A stretch of 64,000 nucleotides of DNA from Serinicoccus hydrothermalis (GCF_001685415.1 NZ_CP014989.1:248001-312000); one strand, 5' to 3'. Shown: positions 8,469 through 17,253, counted from the first letter of the stretch. Program-made: numbers and translations. Notes: generated from the sequence alone by a model not told the origin.

Positions 8469-9200
8469 ATGCCCCGTCCCCCCGCTCCCGACGTCAGGCC
8501 CGTCTCCTCCCGCGGCCCGGGCCTGCCCCTCATCGGCGGGGTGGTCCTGCTCGTCGTCGCGCTCGTGGGAGGCCTCGTCCTGTGGGCCGTCAGCCGCGAG
8601 GCCGGCCTCGGGTCGCCGGGCAGCGCCAACGCGCTGCCCGAGGGCGGCGGCATACAGGTCGGTGCGGCGCCCTCCGAGGACGTCCCGCAGGTGCAGCTCT
8701 ACGAGGACTTCCAGTGCCCGTTCTGCGGCGTGCTCGAGGAGGCGGTCGGCGCCGAGCTGGCGCAGCGGGCCGAGGCGGAGGAGATCACCCTCACGGTGAC
8801 GACGATGTCGTTCCTCGACGGCAACCTCGGCAACGACTCCTCCAGCCGCGCCGCGAACGCCGCCCTCTGTGCCGACGACCAGGGGGCCTTCCTGCCCTAC
8901 CACAGCGCCGTCTTCGCCGGTCAGCCGGCGCAGGAGGGGGCCGGGTGGACCGACGAGCAGCTGCTCGGCTTCGGGGAGACCGCCGGCCTCACGGGCGAGG
9001 CGATGACCGCCTTCACCAGCTGCGTCCAGGACGGGACCTACGACGACTACGTGGCGGACATGCAGGAGCGCGCGAACCGCGACGACATCACCGGCACCCC
9101 CCGGGTGCTCGTCGACGGCGAGCAGCTGGAGGACACGCAGATGCAGGGGCTCATGGACGGCTCGACCAGCCTGGACCAGGTGCTCGGCAGCGGCTCCTGA
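8469..9200 (+). CDS. DsbA-family thioredoxin-fold protein, membrane anchored
   Basis: A 243-residue protein from ATG 8469, one base after the preceding TGA. An N-terminal hydrophobic segment (about residues 19-42, LIGGVVLLVVALVGGLVLW) anchors or exports it. The thioredoxin-fold domain starts at QVQLYEDFQCPFCGVLEE, with the active-site CPFC, and the cis-Pro loop is TGTPRVLVDG near the C-terminus. An additional Cys pair (ALCADD and TSCVQD) is typical of the actinobacterial DsbA_4/Thioredoxin_4 group. Likely acts outside the membrane in disulfide exchange, re-oxidised by the preceding MauE-like protein. Transcription probably ends or weakens before pyk, which has its own promoter 40 bases on. 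Confidence 0.88.
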   Translation: MPRPPAPDVRPVSSRGPGLPLIGGVVLLVVALVGGLVLWAVSREAGLGSPGSANALPEGGGIQVGAAPSEDVPQVQLYEDFQCPFCGVLEEAVGAELAQRAEAEEITLTVTTMSFLDGNLGNDSSSRAANAALCADDQGAFLPYHSAVFAGQPAQEGAGWTDEQLLGFGETAGLTGEAMTAFTSCVQDGTYDDYVADMQERANRDDITGTPRVLVDGEQLEDTQMQGLMDGSTSLDQVLGSGS

Positions 9201-9240
9201 CGCTGCGGCAGCCGATGCGGAGGACGAGCCGGTCCGCGTC

Positions 9241-9246
9241 TAGGCT
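9241..9246 (+). promoter_or_regulatory. Leaderless promoter -10 box of pyk
   Basis: TAGGCT lies seven bases upstream of the pyk ATG (9254). There is no Shine-Dalgarno sequence between them, so the transcript should start at or within a base of the AUG. No -35 consensus is visible. Confidence 0.65.
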
Positions 9247-9253
9247 GGCCCCC

Positions 9254-10714
9254 ATGCGTCGCGCGAAGATCGTCTGCACCCTCGGCCCAGCCACCGCCTC
9301 CTCCGAGCAGATCGAGGCGCTCGTCACCGCCGGGATGGACGTGGCCCGGCTCAACCTCTCGCACGGCTCCTACGAGGAGCACTACGAGCGTTACATCAAG
9401 GTCCGGGAGGCCAGCGACGCGACCGGCCACGCGGTCGCCGTGCTGGCCGACCTGCAGGGTCCCAAGATCCGCACGGGCACCTTCGCCGGTGGGCCGGTGA
9501 CCCTGGCCACGGGAGCCACCTTCACCATCACCAACCGCACGGTGCCCGGCGACCAGGACTCCGTCGGGACGACGTATGCCGGGCTCCCCGGCGACGTGGC
9601 GCCCGGTGACGACCTGCTCATCGACGACGGCAAGGTGATGCTCCGCGCCACCGAGGTCACCGACACCGACGTCGTCTGCGAGGTGGTCGTCGGCGGGGTC
9701 GTCTCCAACAACAAGGGCATCAACCTGCCCGGGGCCGCCGTGAGCGTCCCGGCCATGTCGGAGAAGGACGAGGAGGACCTGCGCTGGGCGGTCCGCAGCG
9801 GGGTCGACTTCATCGCGCTGTCGTTCGTGCGCTCGGCCGCGGACGTGCAGGACGTGCACCGGATCATGGACGAGGAGGGGCGGCGCCTGCCGGTCATCGC
9901 CAAGATCGAGAAGCCGCAGGCGGTCGACAACCTCGAGCAGATCGTGGACGCCTTCGACGGGGTCATGGTCGCCCGCGGCGACCTGGGTGTCGAGCTCCCG
10001 CTCGAGCAGGTGCCGCTGGTGCAGAAGGACGCCATCCAGCTGTGCCGCGAGAAGGCCAAGCCGGTCATCGTGGCCACCCAGGTCCTGGAGTCCATGGTCG
10101 ACAACCCCCGCCCGACCCGCGCCGAGGCCAGCGACTGCGCCAACGCCGTGCTCGACGGCGCGGACGCGATCATGCTCTCCGGGGAGACCTCCGTGGGGGC
10201 CTGGCCGATCCGGGCGGTCGAGACCATGGCCAGCATCATCTCGAGCACCGAGCAGCACGGCATGCACCGGATCCCGCCGATCACCACCAAGCCGAAGACC
10301 CCGGGTGGCGCCGTCACCCGGGCGGCGATCTCGCTCGCTGACGCGTTGGGCGACCAGGTGAAGTTCCTCGTGACCTTCAGCAAGAGCGGTGACACGACCA
10401 CCCGCATGGCCCGGGTGCGTCCGACGACGCCCATGCTCGCCTTCACGACCGAGCAGCACACCCGCTCCCGGCTGGCGCTCACCTGGGGCGCGGAGACCTT
10501 CCTCGTGCCCTTCGTCTGGCACACCGACCAGATGGTCAAGCAGGTGGAGGAGACGCTGCTGCGCGAGAAGCGGTGCGTCGAGGGCGACATCGTCGTCATC
10601 GTCGCCGGCTCGCCCCCGGGCGTCTCGGGCACCACCAACGCGCTGCGCATGCACCGCGTCGGTGACGCCATCCTCGGCGAGGCACCGGCATACACCCACG
10701 ACCCCGAGGTCTGA
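9254..10714 (+). CDS. pyk: Pyruvate kinase
   Basis: A 486-residue enzyme converting phosphoenolpyruvate and ADP to pyruvate and ATP. It starts [16 protein letters not shown], with the substrate-binding [16 protein letters not shown] following. The catalytic region shows [14 protein letters not shown] and [17 protein letters not shown], then [19 protein letters not shown] and [11 protein letters not shown]. The C-terminal allosteric domain begins near [11 protein letters not shown]. Length is normal for actinobacteria. The ATG 9254 start is supported by the protein N-terminus and by the TAGGCT box seven bases upstream. It lies downstream of the trp genes, a common actinobacterial order. Confidence 0.97.
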   Translation: MRRAKIVCTLGPATASSEQIEALVTAGMDVARLNLSHGSYEEHYERYIKVREASDATGHAVAVLADLQGPKIRTGTFAGGPVTLATGATFTITNRTVPGDQDSVGTTYAGLPGDVAPGDDLLIDDGKVMLRATEVTDTDVVCEVVVGGVVSNNKGINLPGAAVSVPAMSEKDEEDLRWAVRSGVDFIALSFVRSAADVQDVHRIMDEEGRRLPVIAKIEKPQAVDNLEQIVDAFDGVMVARGDLGVELPLEQVPLVQKDAIQLCREKAKPVIVATQVLESMVDNPRPTRAEASDCANAVLDGADAIMLSGETSVGAWPIRAVETMASIISSTEQHGMHRIPPITTKPKTPGGAVTRAAISLADALGDQVKFLVTFSKSGDTTTRMARVRPTTPMLAFTTEQHTRSRLALTWGAETFLVPFVWHTDQMVKQVEETLLREKRCVEGDIVVIVAGSPPGVSGTTNALRMHRVGDAILGEAPAYTHDPEV

Positions 10715-10726
10715 GACCGGGGCCGG

Positions 10727-10732
10727 TATGCT
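10727..10732 (+). promoter_or_regulatory. Candidate -10 box for tRNA-Leu
   Basis: TATGCT lies 37 bases before the mature tRNA 5' end and just after the pyk stop. It fits TAnnnT and would give a leader of about 30 bases. There is no recognisable -35. The box overlaps a GTATGC core that recurs across the window, so the match may reflect that motif instead. Confidence 0.35.
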
Positions 10733-10769
10733 GGACCGGCTTCCCGGCGCGGTCCGCCCGCGCCGACCC

Positions 10770-10855
10770 GCCGGGGTGGTGGAATGGCAGACACGGAGCA
10801 CTCAAAATGCTCTGCCCGAGAGGGCGTGCGGGTTCGAGTCCCGCTCCCGGCACCA
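10770..10855 (+). tRNA. tRNA-Leu, anticodon CAA (decodes UUG), CCA encoded
   Basis: The acceptor stem is GCCGGGG (10770-10776) paired with TCCCGGC (10845-10851), then discriminator A and an encoded CCA (10853-10855). The anticodon stem is GAGCA/TGCTC around the loop CTCAAAA, giving anticodon CAA. The long variable arm (GCCCGAGAGGGC) marks a class II tRNA, and the T arm GCGGG-TTCGAGT-CCCGC is canonical. It sits alone between pyk and the ANTAR regulator. UUG is a rare codon in a genome this GC-rich. Confidence 0.96.
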
Positions 10856-10898
10856 CCCCCTGGTCCGCGCCGTGCTGGCCGGGGTCAGCCGCGACAGA

Positions 10899-10904
10899 TA
10901 GGGT
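10899..10904 (+). promoter_or_regulatory. Leaderless promoter -10 box of the ANTAR response regulator
   Basis: TAGGGT ends six bases before GTG 10911, the same geometry as at trpC, pyk and polA. There is no ribosome binding site in the six intervening bases. Confidence 0.6.
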
Positions 10905-10910
10905 GCCACC

Positions 10911-11555
10911 GTGAGTGAGACGACGCCGCAGGAGCAGGGGGAGCAGGTCCAGCCGGAGGCCACGGAGGCCGCCGAGACCGGTCTGCGCATCCTGCTGGCC
11001 GAGGACGAGGCCCTCATCCGGATGGACCTCGCCGAGATGCTCAGCGAGGCGGGCCACACCATCGTGGGCCAGGCCGCCGACGGCGAGCAAGCGGTCGCGC
11101 TGGCCCAGGAGACCTCCCCGGACCTCGTCGTCATGGACATCAAGATGCCGGGCATGGACGGGCTCACCGCGGCCGAGCAGATCGGTCGCGACGGCATCGC
11201 CCCGGTCGTCATGCTCACCGCCTTCAGCGACAAGAACCTTGTCGAGCGGGCGCGCGACGCCGGGGTCATGTCCTACGTCGTCAAGCCGTTCAGCGCCGCA
11301 GACGTCCTCCCGGCGATCGACATCGGCCGGGCCCGCTGGGCCGAGCGCAAGGCCCTCGAGGCCGAGGTGGCCGACCTCGGCGAGCGCTTCGAGACCCGCA
11401 AGCAGGTGGACCGCGCCAAGGGGCTGCTCATGAGCCAGCTCAAGCTCAGCGAGGCCGACGCCTTCCGGTGGATCCAGAAGGCCGCCATGGATCGCCGGCT
11501 GTCGATGCGCGAGGTCGCCGACGCGGTGATCTCGGGCATGCCCGCCAAGAAGTAG
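10911..11555 (+). CDS. pdtaR: ANTAR-domain response regulator, PdtaR-like
   Basis: A 214-residue two-domain protein. The receiver domain (about residues 24-145) shows LLAEDE, the phospho-acceptor Asp76 in [19 protein letters not shown], and Lys125 in YVVKPF. The C-terminal ANTAR domain (about 150-208) includes [27 protein letters not shown] and [14 protein letters not shown] regulators bind dual-hairpin RNA targets and prevent transcription termination; the close relative in Mycobacterium is PdtaR, paired with the kinase PdtaS. No kinase is encoded here, so the partner must be elsewhere. GTG 10911 is chosen because it follows a TAGGGT box by six bases. The first ~23 residues (Glu/Gln-rich) lie before the receiver fold. 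Confidence 0.92.
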   Translation: MSETTPQEQGEQVQPEATEAAETGLRILLAEDEALIRMDLAEMLSEAGHTIVGQAADGEQAVALAQETSPDLVVMDIKMPGMDGLTAAEQIGRDGIAPVVMLTAFSDKNLVERARDAGVMSYVVKPFSAADVLPAIDIGRARWAERKALEAEVADLGERFETRKQVDRAKGLLMSQLKLSEADAFRWIQKAAMDRRLSMREVADAVISGMPAKK

Positions 11556-11612
11556 GCACCCCCGGCGGGCCCTGCCGACCGACCCCTCAGGCGCCGGGTG
11601 CGCCGCGGCCTC

Positions 11613-12071
11613 TCAGGGGCCGGGCGGACGCTCGCGCAGGACGCAGGTCAGCCGGGCGGTGCAGATCCTCCGGTCCTGCTCGTCGGTGACAGCGATCTCG
11701 TAGGACGCGACCGAGCGACCCAGCGACAGCGGGGTCGCCACCGCGGTGACCACGCCCTCGCGTGCGCCCCGGTGGTGGGTGGCGTTGAGGTCCACACCCA
11801 CGGCGATGCGGCCCTCGCCCGCGTGGAGGGCGGCGGCGACCGAGCCCACCGTCTCCGCGAGGGCCGCCGAGGCACCGCCGTGCAGCAGGCCGTAGGGCTG
11901 GGTGTTGCCCGCCACCGGCATCGTGGCGACGGTGCGCTCGGCACCGACCTCGAGCAGCTGCATACCCATCCGCTCGGCGAGATCTCCCCGGGGGATCTCG
12001 CGCCACGTCCGGGGGTCCGTGCCCGGGTCGTCGGGGGTGGCCGGGGGCCGCGGGCTCGCACTGTCGGTCAT
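11613..12071 (-). CDS. PaaI-type hotdog-fold thioesterase
   Basis: A 152-residue protein on the minus strand, convergent with the response regulator and divergent from polA (19-base gap). The hotdog signature is clear: GLLHGGASAALAETVGSVAA, then GVDLNATHHRGAREG and VTDEQDRRICTARLTC. Such proteins hydrolyse acyl- or aryl-CoA thioesters in the cytosol; the substrate cannot be predicted. An N-terminal stretch of about 25 Pro/Asp-rich residues precedes the fold. The ATG lies inside the polA promoter region, so the two divergent promoters must overlap. No Shine-Dalgarno is evident. Confidence 0.88.
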   Translation of the reverse strand: MTDSASPRPPATPDDPGTDPRTWREIPRGDLAERMGMQLLEVGAERTVATMPVAGNTQPYGLLHGGASAALAETVGSVAAALHAGEGRIAVGVDLNATHHRGAREGVVTAVATPLSLGRSVASYEIAVTDEQDRRICTARLTCVLRERPPGP

Positions 12072-12077
12072 GGGACA

Positions 12078-12083
12078 TAGGCT
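12078..12083 (+). promoter_or_regulatory. Leaderless promoter -10 box of polA
   Basis: TAGGCT lies seven bases before GTG 12091. It falls within the 19-base gap between polA and the divergent thioesterase gene, so it decides the polA start: upstream in-frame starts reaching back to 11902 would lie inside the antisense gene and upstream of this promoter. Confidence 0.65.
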
Positions 12084-12090
12084 GCCATGC

Positions 12091-14796
12091 GTGAGTCGCT
12101 TGCTGCTGCTGGACGGACACTCGTTGGCCTACCGCGCCTTCTTCGCGCTACCGGTGGAGAACTTCTCCACGACGACGGGGCAGAGCACCAACGCGGTCTA
12201 CGGCTTCACCTCGATGCTCATCAACGTGCTGCGCGACGAGGCACCCACCCACCTCGCCGTGGCCTTCGACGTGTCGCGACAGACGTTCCGCACGCAGGAG
12301 TACGCCGAGTACAAGGCGGGTCGCTCCGCCACGCCGGACGAGTTCCGCGGCCAGGTCGACCTCATCAAGGAGGTGCTCGACGCCCTGCGGATCGCGCACG
12401 TGGAGGTCGACGGCTTCGAGGCCGACGACGTCATCGCGACGCTCACCGCGCGGGGCGGCGAGGAGGGGATGGAGGTGCTCATCTGCTCCGGGGACCGGGA
12501 CGCGCTGCAGCTGGTCGACGACCGCACGACCGTGCTCTACCCGCGCAAGGGCGTCTCCGACCTCGCGCGGATGACGCCCGAGGCGGTCCAGGAGAAGTAC
12601 GGCGTGCTGCCCGAGCGCTACAGCGACCTCGCCGCGCTGGTGGGGGAGTCCAGCGACAACCTCCCCGGGGTGCCGGGCGTGGGGCCCAAGACGGCGGCCA
12701 AGTGGCTCGGCCAGTTCGGCGACCTGTCCGGCATCGTCGACCACGCCGACCAGCTCACCGGCAAGGCCGGGCAGTCGACCCGGGACCACCTGGACCAGGT
12801 GCTGCGCAACCGTCGCCTCAACCAGCTGGTGGCCGACGTGGAGCTGCCCGTCGGCGTCGAGGATCTCGCGGCGCGGGGCTGGGACCGCGAGGAGGTCCAC
12901 CGCGTCTTCGACGGGCTGGAGTTCCGGGTCCTGCGGGAGCGGTTGTTCTCGACGCTGGAGTCGGCGGAGACCGAGGCGGACGAGGGCATCGAGGTCGTCG
13001 GGGAGACCCTGGAGCCCGGGGCGCTGCCGGCCTGGCTCGAGACGCACGCGCAGCAGGGGCGGCTGGCGGTCGTCGTGGACGCCGAGCCCCGGACCACCGC
13101 CGGACCGGGGGAGGCGACCGGGCTCGCGCTCGCCGGGCCGGAGGAGGCGGTCCACCTCCGCCTGGCCGACCTGGAGCCGGCCGACGAGCAGGCGCTGGCG
13201 GCGTGGCTCGCCGACGCGGAGCGGCCCAAGGCGCTGCACGGCGGCAAGGAGCAGGTCGCCTCGCTCGAGGCGGTCGGGCTGCCCGTGGAGGGCGTCGTCA
13301 GCGACACCGCGCTCGCCGCCTACCTCGCGCGGCCGGACCAGCGCTCCTACGACCTGGCGGACCTCGCGCTGCGCTACCTCCACCGCGAGCTGCGGCTGGA
13401 CGCGGACCAGGGGGCCTCGGCGTCGGACTCGCAGGGCCAGCTCGACCTGGCCTTCGACGAGGGCGAGCAGGAGGCGCGGGCCGCCGCCGCCCGGTCCGCG
13501 ATGGTGCACGCCCGCGCGGTCCACGACCTCGCCGACGCCCTGGACGCCGAGCTGGCCGACGAGGAGGAGCGCCACCTGCTCCAGCAGGTCGAGCTGCCCC
13601 TCGTGGGCGTGCTCCGTCGGATGGAGCGCGCCGGCATCGCCGTCGACCTGCCCGCGCTGAGCACCCTCGAGCAGGAGTTCGCCGACGGCGTCGCGCAGGC
13701 CCAGCAGGACGCCTGGAGCGCCATCGACGACGACACCGTCAACCTCGGCTCGCCCAAGCAGCTGCAGACGGTGCTCTTCGAGACGCTGGGACTGCCCAAG
13801 ACGCGGCGCACCAAGACCGGCTACACCACGGACGCCGACGCCCTGGCCGGGCTCTACGCCCAGACCGAGCACCCGTTCCTCGAGGCGCTCCTCCGGCACC
13901 GTGACGTCACCCGGCTCCGCGTCACGGCCGAGGGGCTCATCAAGTCGGTCGCGGACGACGGGCGCATCCACACCACCTTCCAGCAGACGATCGCGGCGAC
14001 CGGCCGCCTCAGCTCCACCGACCCCAACCTGCAGAACATCCCCATCCGGACCGCCGCCGGACGGCGCATCCGGGAGATCTTCGTCGTGGGGGAGGGCTAC
14101 GCCTCCCTCATGTCCGCGGACTACAGCCAGATCGAGATGCGCATCATGGCCCACCTCTCCGGCGACGAGGGGCTCATCCAGGCCTTCCGGGAGGGGGAGG
14201 ACCTGCACCGGTTCGTCGGGGCGCGGGTCTTCCGGGTGGACCAGTCCGAGGTGACCGCGGAGATGCGGTCCAAGGTCAAGGCGATGAGCTACGGGCTCGC
14301 CTACGGGCTGTCCGCCTTCGGGCTGTCCAAGCAGCTGGGCATCTCCACCGCGGAGGCCAAGGACCTCATGGAGGAGTACTTCGAGCGCTTCGGCGGGGTC
14401 CGGGACTACCTGCGCGACGTCGTGCAGGAGGCCCGGCGCACCGGCTTCACCGAGACCATCCTGGGACGTCGTCGTCACCTGCTCGACCTCACGAGCGACA
14501 ACCGGCAGCGTCGGGAGATGGCCGAGCGCATGGCGCTCAACGCCCCCATCCAGGGCTCGGCGGCGGACATCATCAAGGTCGCCATGCTGCGCACCGAGGC
14601 GGCCCTGCGCGAGGCGGACCTCGCCACCCGGGTCCTGCTGCAGGTGCACGACGAGCTCGTCCTGGAGGTCGCCGCGGGGGAGGAGGAGCGCGTCGAGGAG
14701 GTCGTCCGCGCGCAGATGGGGTCGGCCGCCGACCTGTCGGTCCCGCTCGACGTCAGCGTCGGTCTGGGGCGCAGCTGGCACGACGCCGCGCACTGA
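12091..14796 (+). CDS. polA: DNA polymerase I
   Basis: A 901-residue polymerase for gap filling in repair and Okazaki-fragment processing. The N-terminal 5' nuclease domain starts LLLLDGHSLAYRAFFAL and includes GFEADDVIATL and NLPGVPGVGPKTAAKWL. The polymerase domain shows motif A SADYSQIEMRIMAHLSGD (about Asp677), the O-helix motif MRSKVKAMSYGLAYGLSAFG, and motif C LLQVHDELVLEV (His853-Asp854). The middle 3'-5' exonuclease domain looks dead: a DxE is partly kept (VVVDAEP), but the YxxxD motif is not recognisable, as in several actinobacterial Pol I proteins. Start GTG 12091 is fixed by the leaderless TAGGCT box. Confidence 0.97.
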   Translation: MSRLLLLDGHSLAYRAFFALPVENFSTTTGQSTNAVYGFTSMLINVLRDEAPTHLAVAFDVSRQTFRTQEYAEYKAGRSATPDEFRGQVDLIKEVLDALRIAHVEVDGFEADDVIATLTARGGEEGMEVLICSGDRDALQLVDDRTTVLYPRKGVSDLARMTPEAVQEKYGVLPERYSDLAALVGESSDNLPGVPGVGPKTAAKWLGQFGDLSGIVDHADQLTGKAGQSTRDHLDQVLRNRRLNQLVADVELPVGVEDLAARGWDREEVHRVFDGLEFRVLRERLFSTLESAETEADEGIEVVGETLEPGALPAWLETHAQQGRLAVVVDAEPRTTAGPGEATGLALAGPEEAVHLRLADLEPADEQALAAWLADAERPKALHGGKEQVASLEAVGLPVEGVVSDTALAAYLARPDQRSYDLADLALRYLHRELRLDADQGASASDSQGQLDLAFDEGEQEARAAAARSAMVHARAVHDLADALDAELADEEERHLLQQVELPLVGVLRRMERAGIAVDLPALSTLEQEFADGVAQAQQDAWSAIDDDTVNLGSPKQLQTVLFETLGLPKTRRTKTGYTTDADALAGLYAQTEHPFLEALLRHRDVTRLRVTAEGLIKSVADDGRIHTTFQQTIAATGRLSSTDPNLQNIPIRTAAGRRIREIFVVGEGYASLMSADYSQIEMRIMAHLSGDEGLIQAFREGEDLHRFVGARVFRVDQSEVTAEMRSKVKAMSYGLAYGLSAFGLSKQLGISTAEAKDLMEEYFERFGGVRDYLRDVVQEARRTGFTETILGRRRHLLDLTSDNRQRREMAERMALNAPIQGSAADIIKVAMLRTEAALREADLATRVLLQVHDELVLEVAAGEEERVEEVVRAQMGSAADLSVPLDVSVGLGRSWHDAAH

Positions 14797-14818
14797 CCGG
14801 CGGCACGGTCGCCCGGCG

Positions 14819-14839
14819 CGCCCGCACCCGACGCGGGCG
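14819..14839 (+). terminator. Possible weak terminator after polA
   Basis: A 7-bp GC stem (CGCCCGC / GCGGGCG) with a 7-base loop lies about 20 bases after the polA stop. There is no T tract. In DNA this GC-rich such stems are common, so support is modest. Confidence 0.35.
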
Positions 14840-14932
14840 GCCGTGGCGTCAGGCTCGGACCGTGACCTTCCCGTGCTGGGCAGGGGGGCTGACGTGTGGT
14901 TTACTCCCGGTGACCGCATCGAAGGAGATCCC

Positions 14933-16252
14933 GTGACCGCCCGCCTGTGGGCAGCATTCGCTGCCGTCCTGCTGGGTCTGTTCCTCGGCGTCGGTCTGCC
15001 CGCGGGGAGCCCCGCCGCGCAGGCCGCCCCGGCCTCGGTGAGTGCGTCCGAGGAGGCGGCGGAGTCCGTGCAGGGGACGGTGCGCGACCCGGACCGCGAG
15101 CCGTTGGAGGGCATCACCATCACGGTGGCCCAGGACGGGGCGGAGGTCGGGAGCACCACCACCGACGCGGAGGGCAGGTGGTCGGTCCCGCTGCCGGGAC
15201 CCGGGGCATACACCGTGACGCTTGACGTCTCCGGGCTGCCGGAGGGCGTGGCGCCCACGACCGAGGACGGTGAGGTCCTCGATGACGTCCAGGTCCGCCC
15301 GGGGGCCTCCCAGGGCGTCATCTTCCAGCTCGGGACCGGGGAGACGGAGCAGGGCAGGGGCGGCGTGCCCGTGGGGCGGGTCCTCCAGCTGGTCGTCGAC
15401 GGCATCAAGTTCGGCGCGATCATCGCCATCACCGCGGTCGGGCTCTCGCTGGTCTTCGGCACCACCAAGCTCATCAACTTCGCCCACGGCGAGCTCGTGA
15501 CGATCGGCGCGGTCGCGGCCTACTTCCTCAGCACCTCGCCGGGCAACCTGCCGATCATCCTGGCCGCGGTCCTGGCGATGGTCGTGGGCGGAGCCGTCGC
15601 CGGGGGCTTCGAGGTGACGCTGTGGCGGCCGCTGCGGCGTCGTGGCGCCGGCCTCATCCAGATGTTCATCGTGGCGATCGGCCTGTCGCTCCTGCTGCGC
15701 CACCTCATCCTCATCGTCTTCGGCTCGCGTCGTCAGCAGTACGACGAGTACTCGCTGCAGACCGCGCTCACCTTCGGCCCCGTGCGCATCACGCCCCGTG
15801 ACCTCATCATCACGGTGCTGGCCTTCGCGATCATGATCGCCGTGGCCGTCATGCTGCAGCGGACGAGGATCGGCACGGCGATGCGCGCGGTCAACGACAA
15901 CCGCGACCTCGCCGAGGCCTCCGGCATCGACGTGCAGCGGGTGGTCCTCGTGGTCTGGGTCCTGGGCGGGGCCCTGGCGGCGATCGGCGGCGTCTTCTTC
16001 GGCCTGACCCAGGCGATCTACAGCGAGATGGGCTTCGAGCTGCTGCTCCTGATGTTCGCCGGCGTCATCCTCGGCGGGCTGGGCAGCGCCTACGGCGCGA
16101 TGCTGGGCTCGGTGGTCATCGGCCTGGTGTCGCAGCTGTCCACCCTGTGGTTCCCCGCCTCGCTGGCCTACATGTGGGCGCTGCTGGTCATGATCATCGT
16201 GCTCCTCGTCCGGCCCCAGGGCATCCTGGGCCGGCGTGAGCGGGTCGGCTGA
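14933..16252 (+). CDS. livH: Branched-chain amino-acid ABC transporter permease (LivH) with an exported N-terminal carboxypeptidase-regulatory-like domain
   Basis: A 439-residue fusion. Residues 1-33 look like a signal peptide (RLWAAFAAVLLGLFLGVGL, then AQAAPAS). Residues about 45-140 form a beta-rich domain with SVQGTVRDPDREPLEGITIT, STTTDAEGRWSVPLPGPGAY and VTLDVSGLPEGV, the pattern of carboxypeptidase-regulatory/CNA-B-like folds. From about residue 155 the protein is a standard LivH permease with eight hydrophobic segments, including LVFGTTKLINFAHGELVTIGA and GIDVQRV. GTG 14933 follows AGGAG (14923-14927); a longer in-frame start at 14843 lacks a ribosome binding site and would bury the signal peptide. 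The permease is first of livHMGF. Substrate is probably a branched-chain amino acid or related compound (urea/amide variants exist). Confidence 0.9.
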   Translation: MTARLWAAFAAVLLGLFLGVGLPAGSPAAQAAPASVSASEEAAESVQGTVRDPDREPLEGITITVAQDGAEVGSTTTDAEGRWSVPLPGPGAYTVTLDVSGLPEGVAPTTEDGEVLDDVQVRPGASQGVIFQLGTGETEQGRGGVPVGRVLQLVVDGIKFGAIIAITAVGLSLVFGTTKLINFAHGELVTIGAVAAYFLSTSPGNLPIILAAVLAMVVGGAVAGGFEVTLWRPLRRRGAGLIQMFIVAIGLSLLLRHLILIVFGSRRQQYDEYSLQTALTFGPVRITPRDLIITVLAFAIMIAVAVMLQRTRIGTAMRAVNDNRDLAEASGIDVQRVVLVVWVLGGALAAIGGVFFGLTQAIYSEMGFELLLLMFAGVILGGLGSAYGAMLGSVVIGLVSQLSTLWFPASLAYMWALLVMIIVLLVRPQGILGRRERVG

Positions 16253-16263
16253 GGAGGACGACG

Positions 16264-17253
16264 ATGGACCTGCTGTCCGTGCTCTCGGTGGCGATCCGGG
16301 GCGCCCTCGGCCCGGAGGCCGCGATCTACGCCCTGGCCGCCATCGGGCTCAACATCCACTTCGGCTACACCGGCCTGCTCAACTTCGGCCAGGTCGGCTT
16401 CATGCTGGTCGGTGCCTACGGCACCGCGATCTCGGTCCTGTCCTTCGGCTTCCCGCTCTGGGCGGGGGTCCTCGTGGGCATGGCCTGCGCGGTGGTGCTC
16501 GCGCTCATCCTCGGGGTGCCCACCCTGCGGCTGCGCGGCGACTACCTCGCCATCGCCACCATCGCCGCGGCCGAGGTCCTGCGCTACGTCTACCGCTCCT
16601 CCTTCGCCGAGCCGGTGACCGGCGGGGTCTTCGGCCTCGTCCAGTTCGCCGGCGGCTTCTACGACCTCAACCCGTTCACCGGACCGCTCGAGCTGGGGCC
16701 GCTGCGCTTCGGGGAGCGGGCCCTCTGGCTCATGACGGTCGCCTGGACGGCGACCTTCCTGGCCGCCGGTCTGGTGTGGCTGCTGGTCCACAGCCCCTGG
16801 GGGCGGGTCCTGCGGGCGGTCCGCGAGGACGAGGAGGCGGCGCGCAGCCTGGGCAAGAACGTCTTCGCCTACAAGATGCAGGCCCTCGTCCTCGGCGGCG
16901 TGCTCGGCGCGCTGGCCGGCGCGCTGCTGGCCATCAACAGCCAGGCCATCACCCCGGACGCGTTCATCCCGATCATCACCTTCTACCTGTGGACGATCAT
17001 GATCCTGGGCGGCGCCAGCCGAGTGCTCGGACCGATCCTCGGCTCCGTGGTCTTCTGGTTCCTGCTGACCTTCCTGGACGCCTTCCTGCGGTCGGCCATG
17101 GCCGCGGGGTGGATCCCGGGAAGCCTGCTCGTCCCCAGCGACATCGGGGCCGTGCGCTTCGCGGCGGTCGGCCTCGGCCTGATGCTGCTCATGATGTTCC
17201 GACCCGCCGGGCTGATCGGCAACCGGAAGGAGCTGCGTCTCGATGTCCGATGA
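16264..17253 (+). CDS. livM: Branched-chain amino-acid ABC transporter permease (LivM)
   Basis: A 329-residue membrane protein with about eight to nine hydrophobic segments. Family patterns: AAIGLNIHFGYTGLLNFGQV, TLRLRGDYLAIATIAAAEVL, WGRVLRAVREDEEAARSLGKN, the EAA-like loop, and IMILGGASRVLGPILGSV. ATG 16264 lies behind GAGGAGG (16251-16257). It pairs with LivH in the membrane. The 3' end overlaps livG by 11 bases, so the order is translated as a unit. Confidence 0.94.
   Translation: MDLLSVLSVAIRGALGPEAAIYALAAIGLNIHFGYTGLLNFGQVGFMLVGAYGTAISVLSFGFPLWAGVLVGMACAVVLALILGVPTLRLRGDYLAIATIAAAEVLRYVYRSSFAEPVTGGVFGLVQFAGGFYDLNPFTGPLELGPLRFGERALWLMTVAWTATFLAAGLVWLLVHSPWGRVLRAVREDEEAARSLGKNVFAYKMQALVLGGVLGALAGALLAINSQAITPDAFIPIITFYLWTIMILGGASRVLGPILGSVVFWFLLTFLDAFLRSAMAAGWIPGSLLVPSDIGAVRFAAVGLGLMLLMMFRPAGLIGNRKELRLDVR

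Noticed and set aside
11556-11612. A bidirectional terminator between pdtaR and the thioesterase
   Set aside because: Only 5-bp stems are present, no better than chance in this GC content.
12148-15477. A 1109-codon open frame on the minus strand antisense to polA and livH
   Set aside because: It spans two well-supported genes, and its product is compositionally biased with no recognisable motif. Long antisense frames are expected at this GC content.
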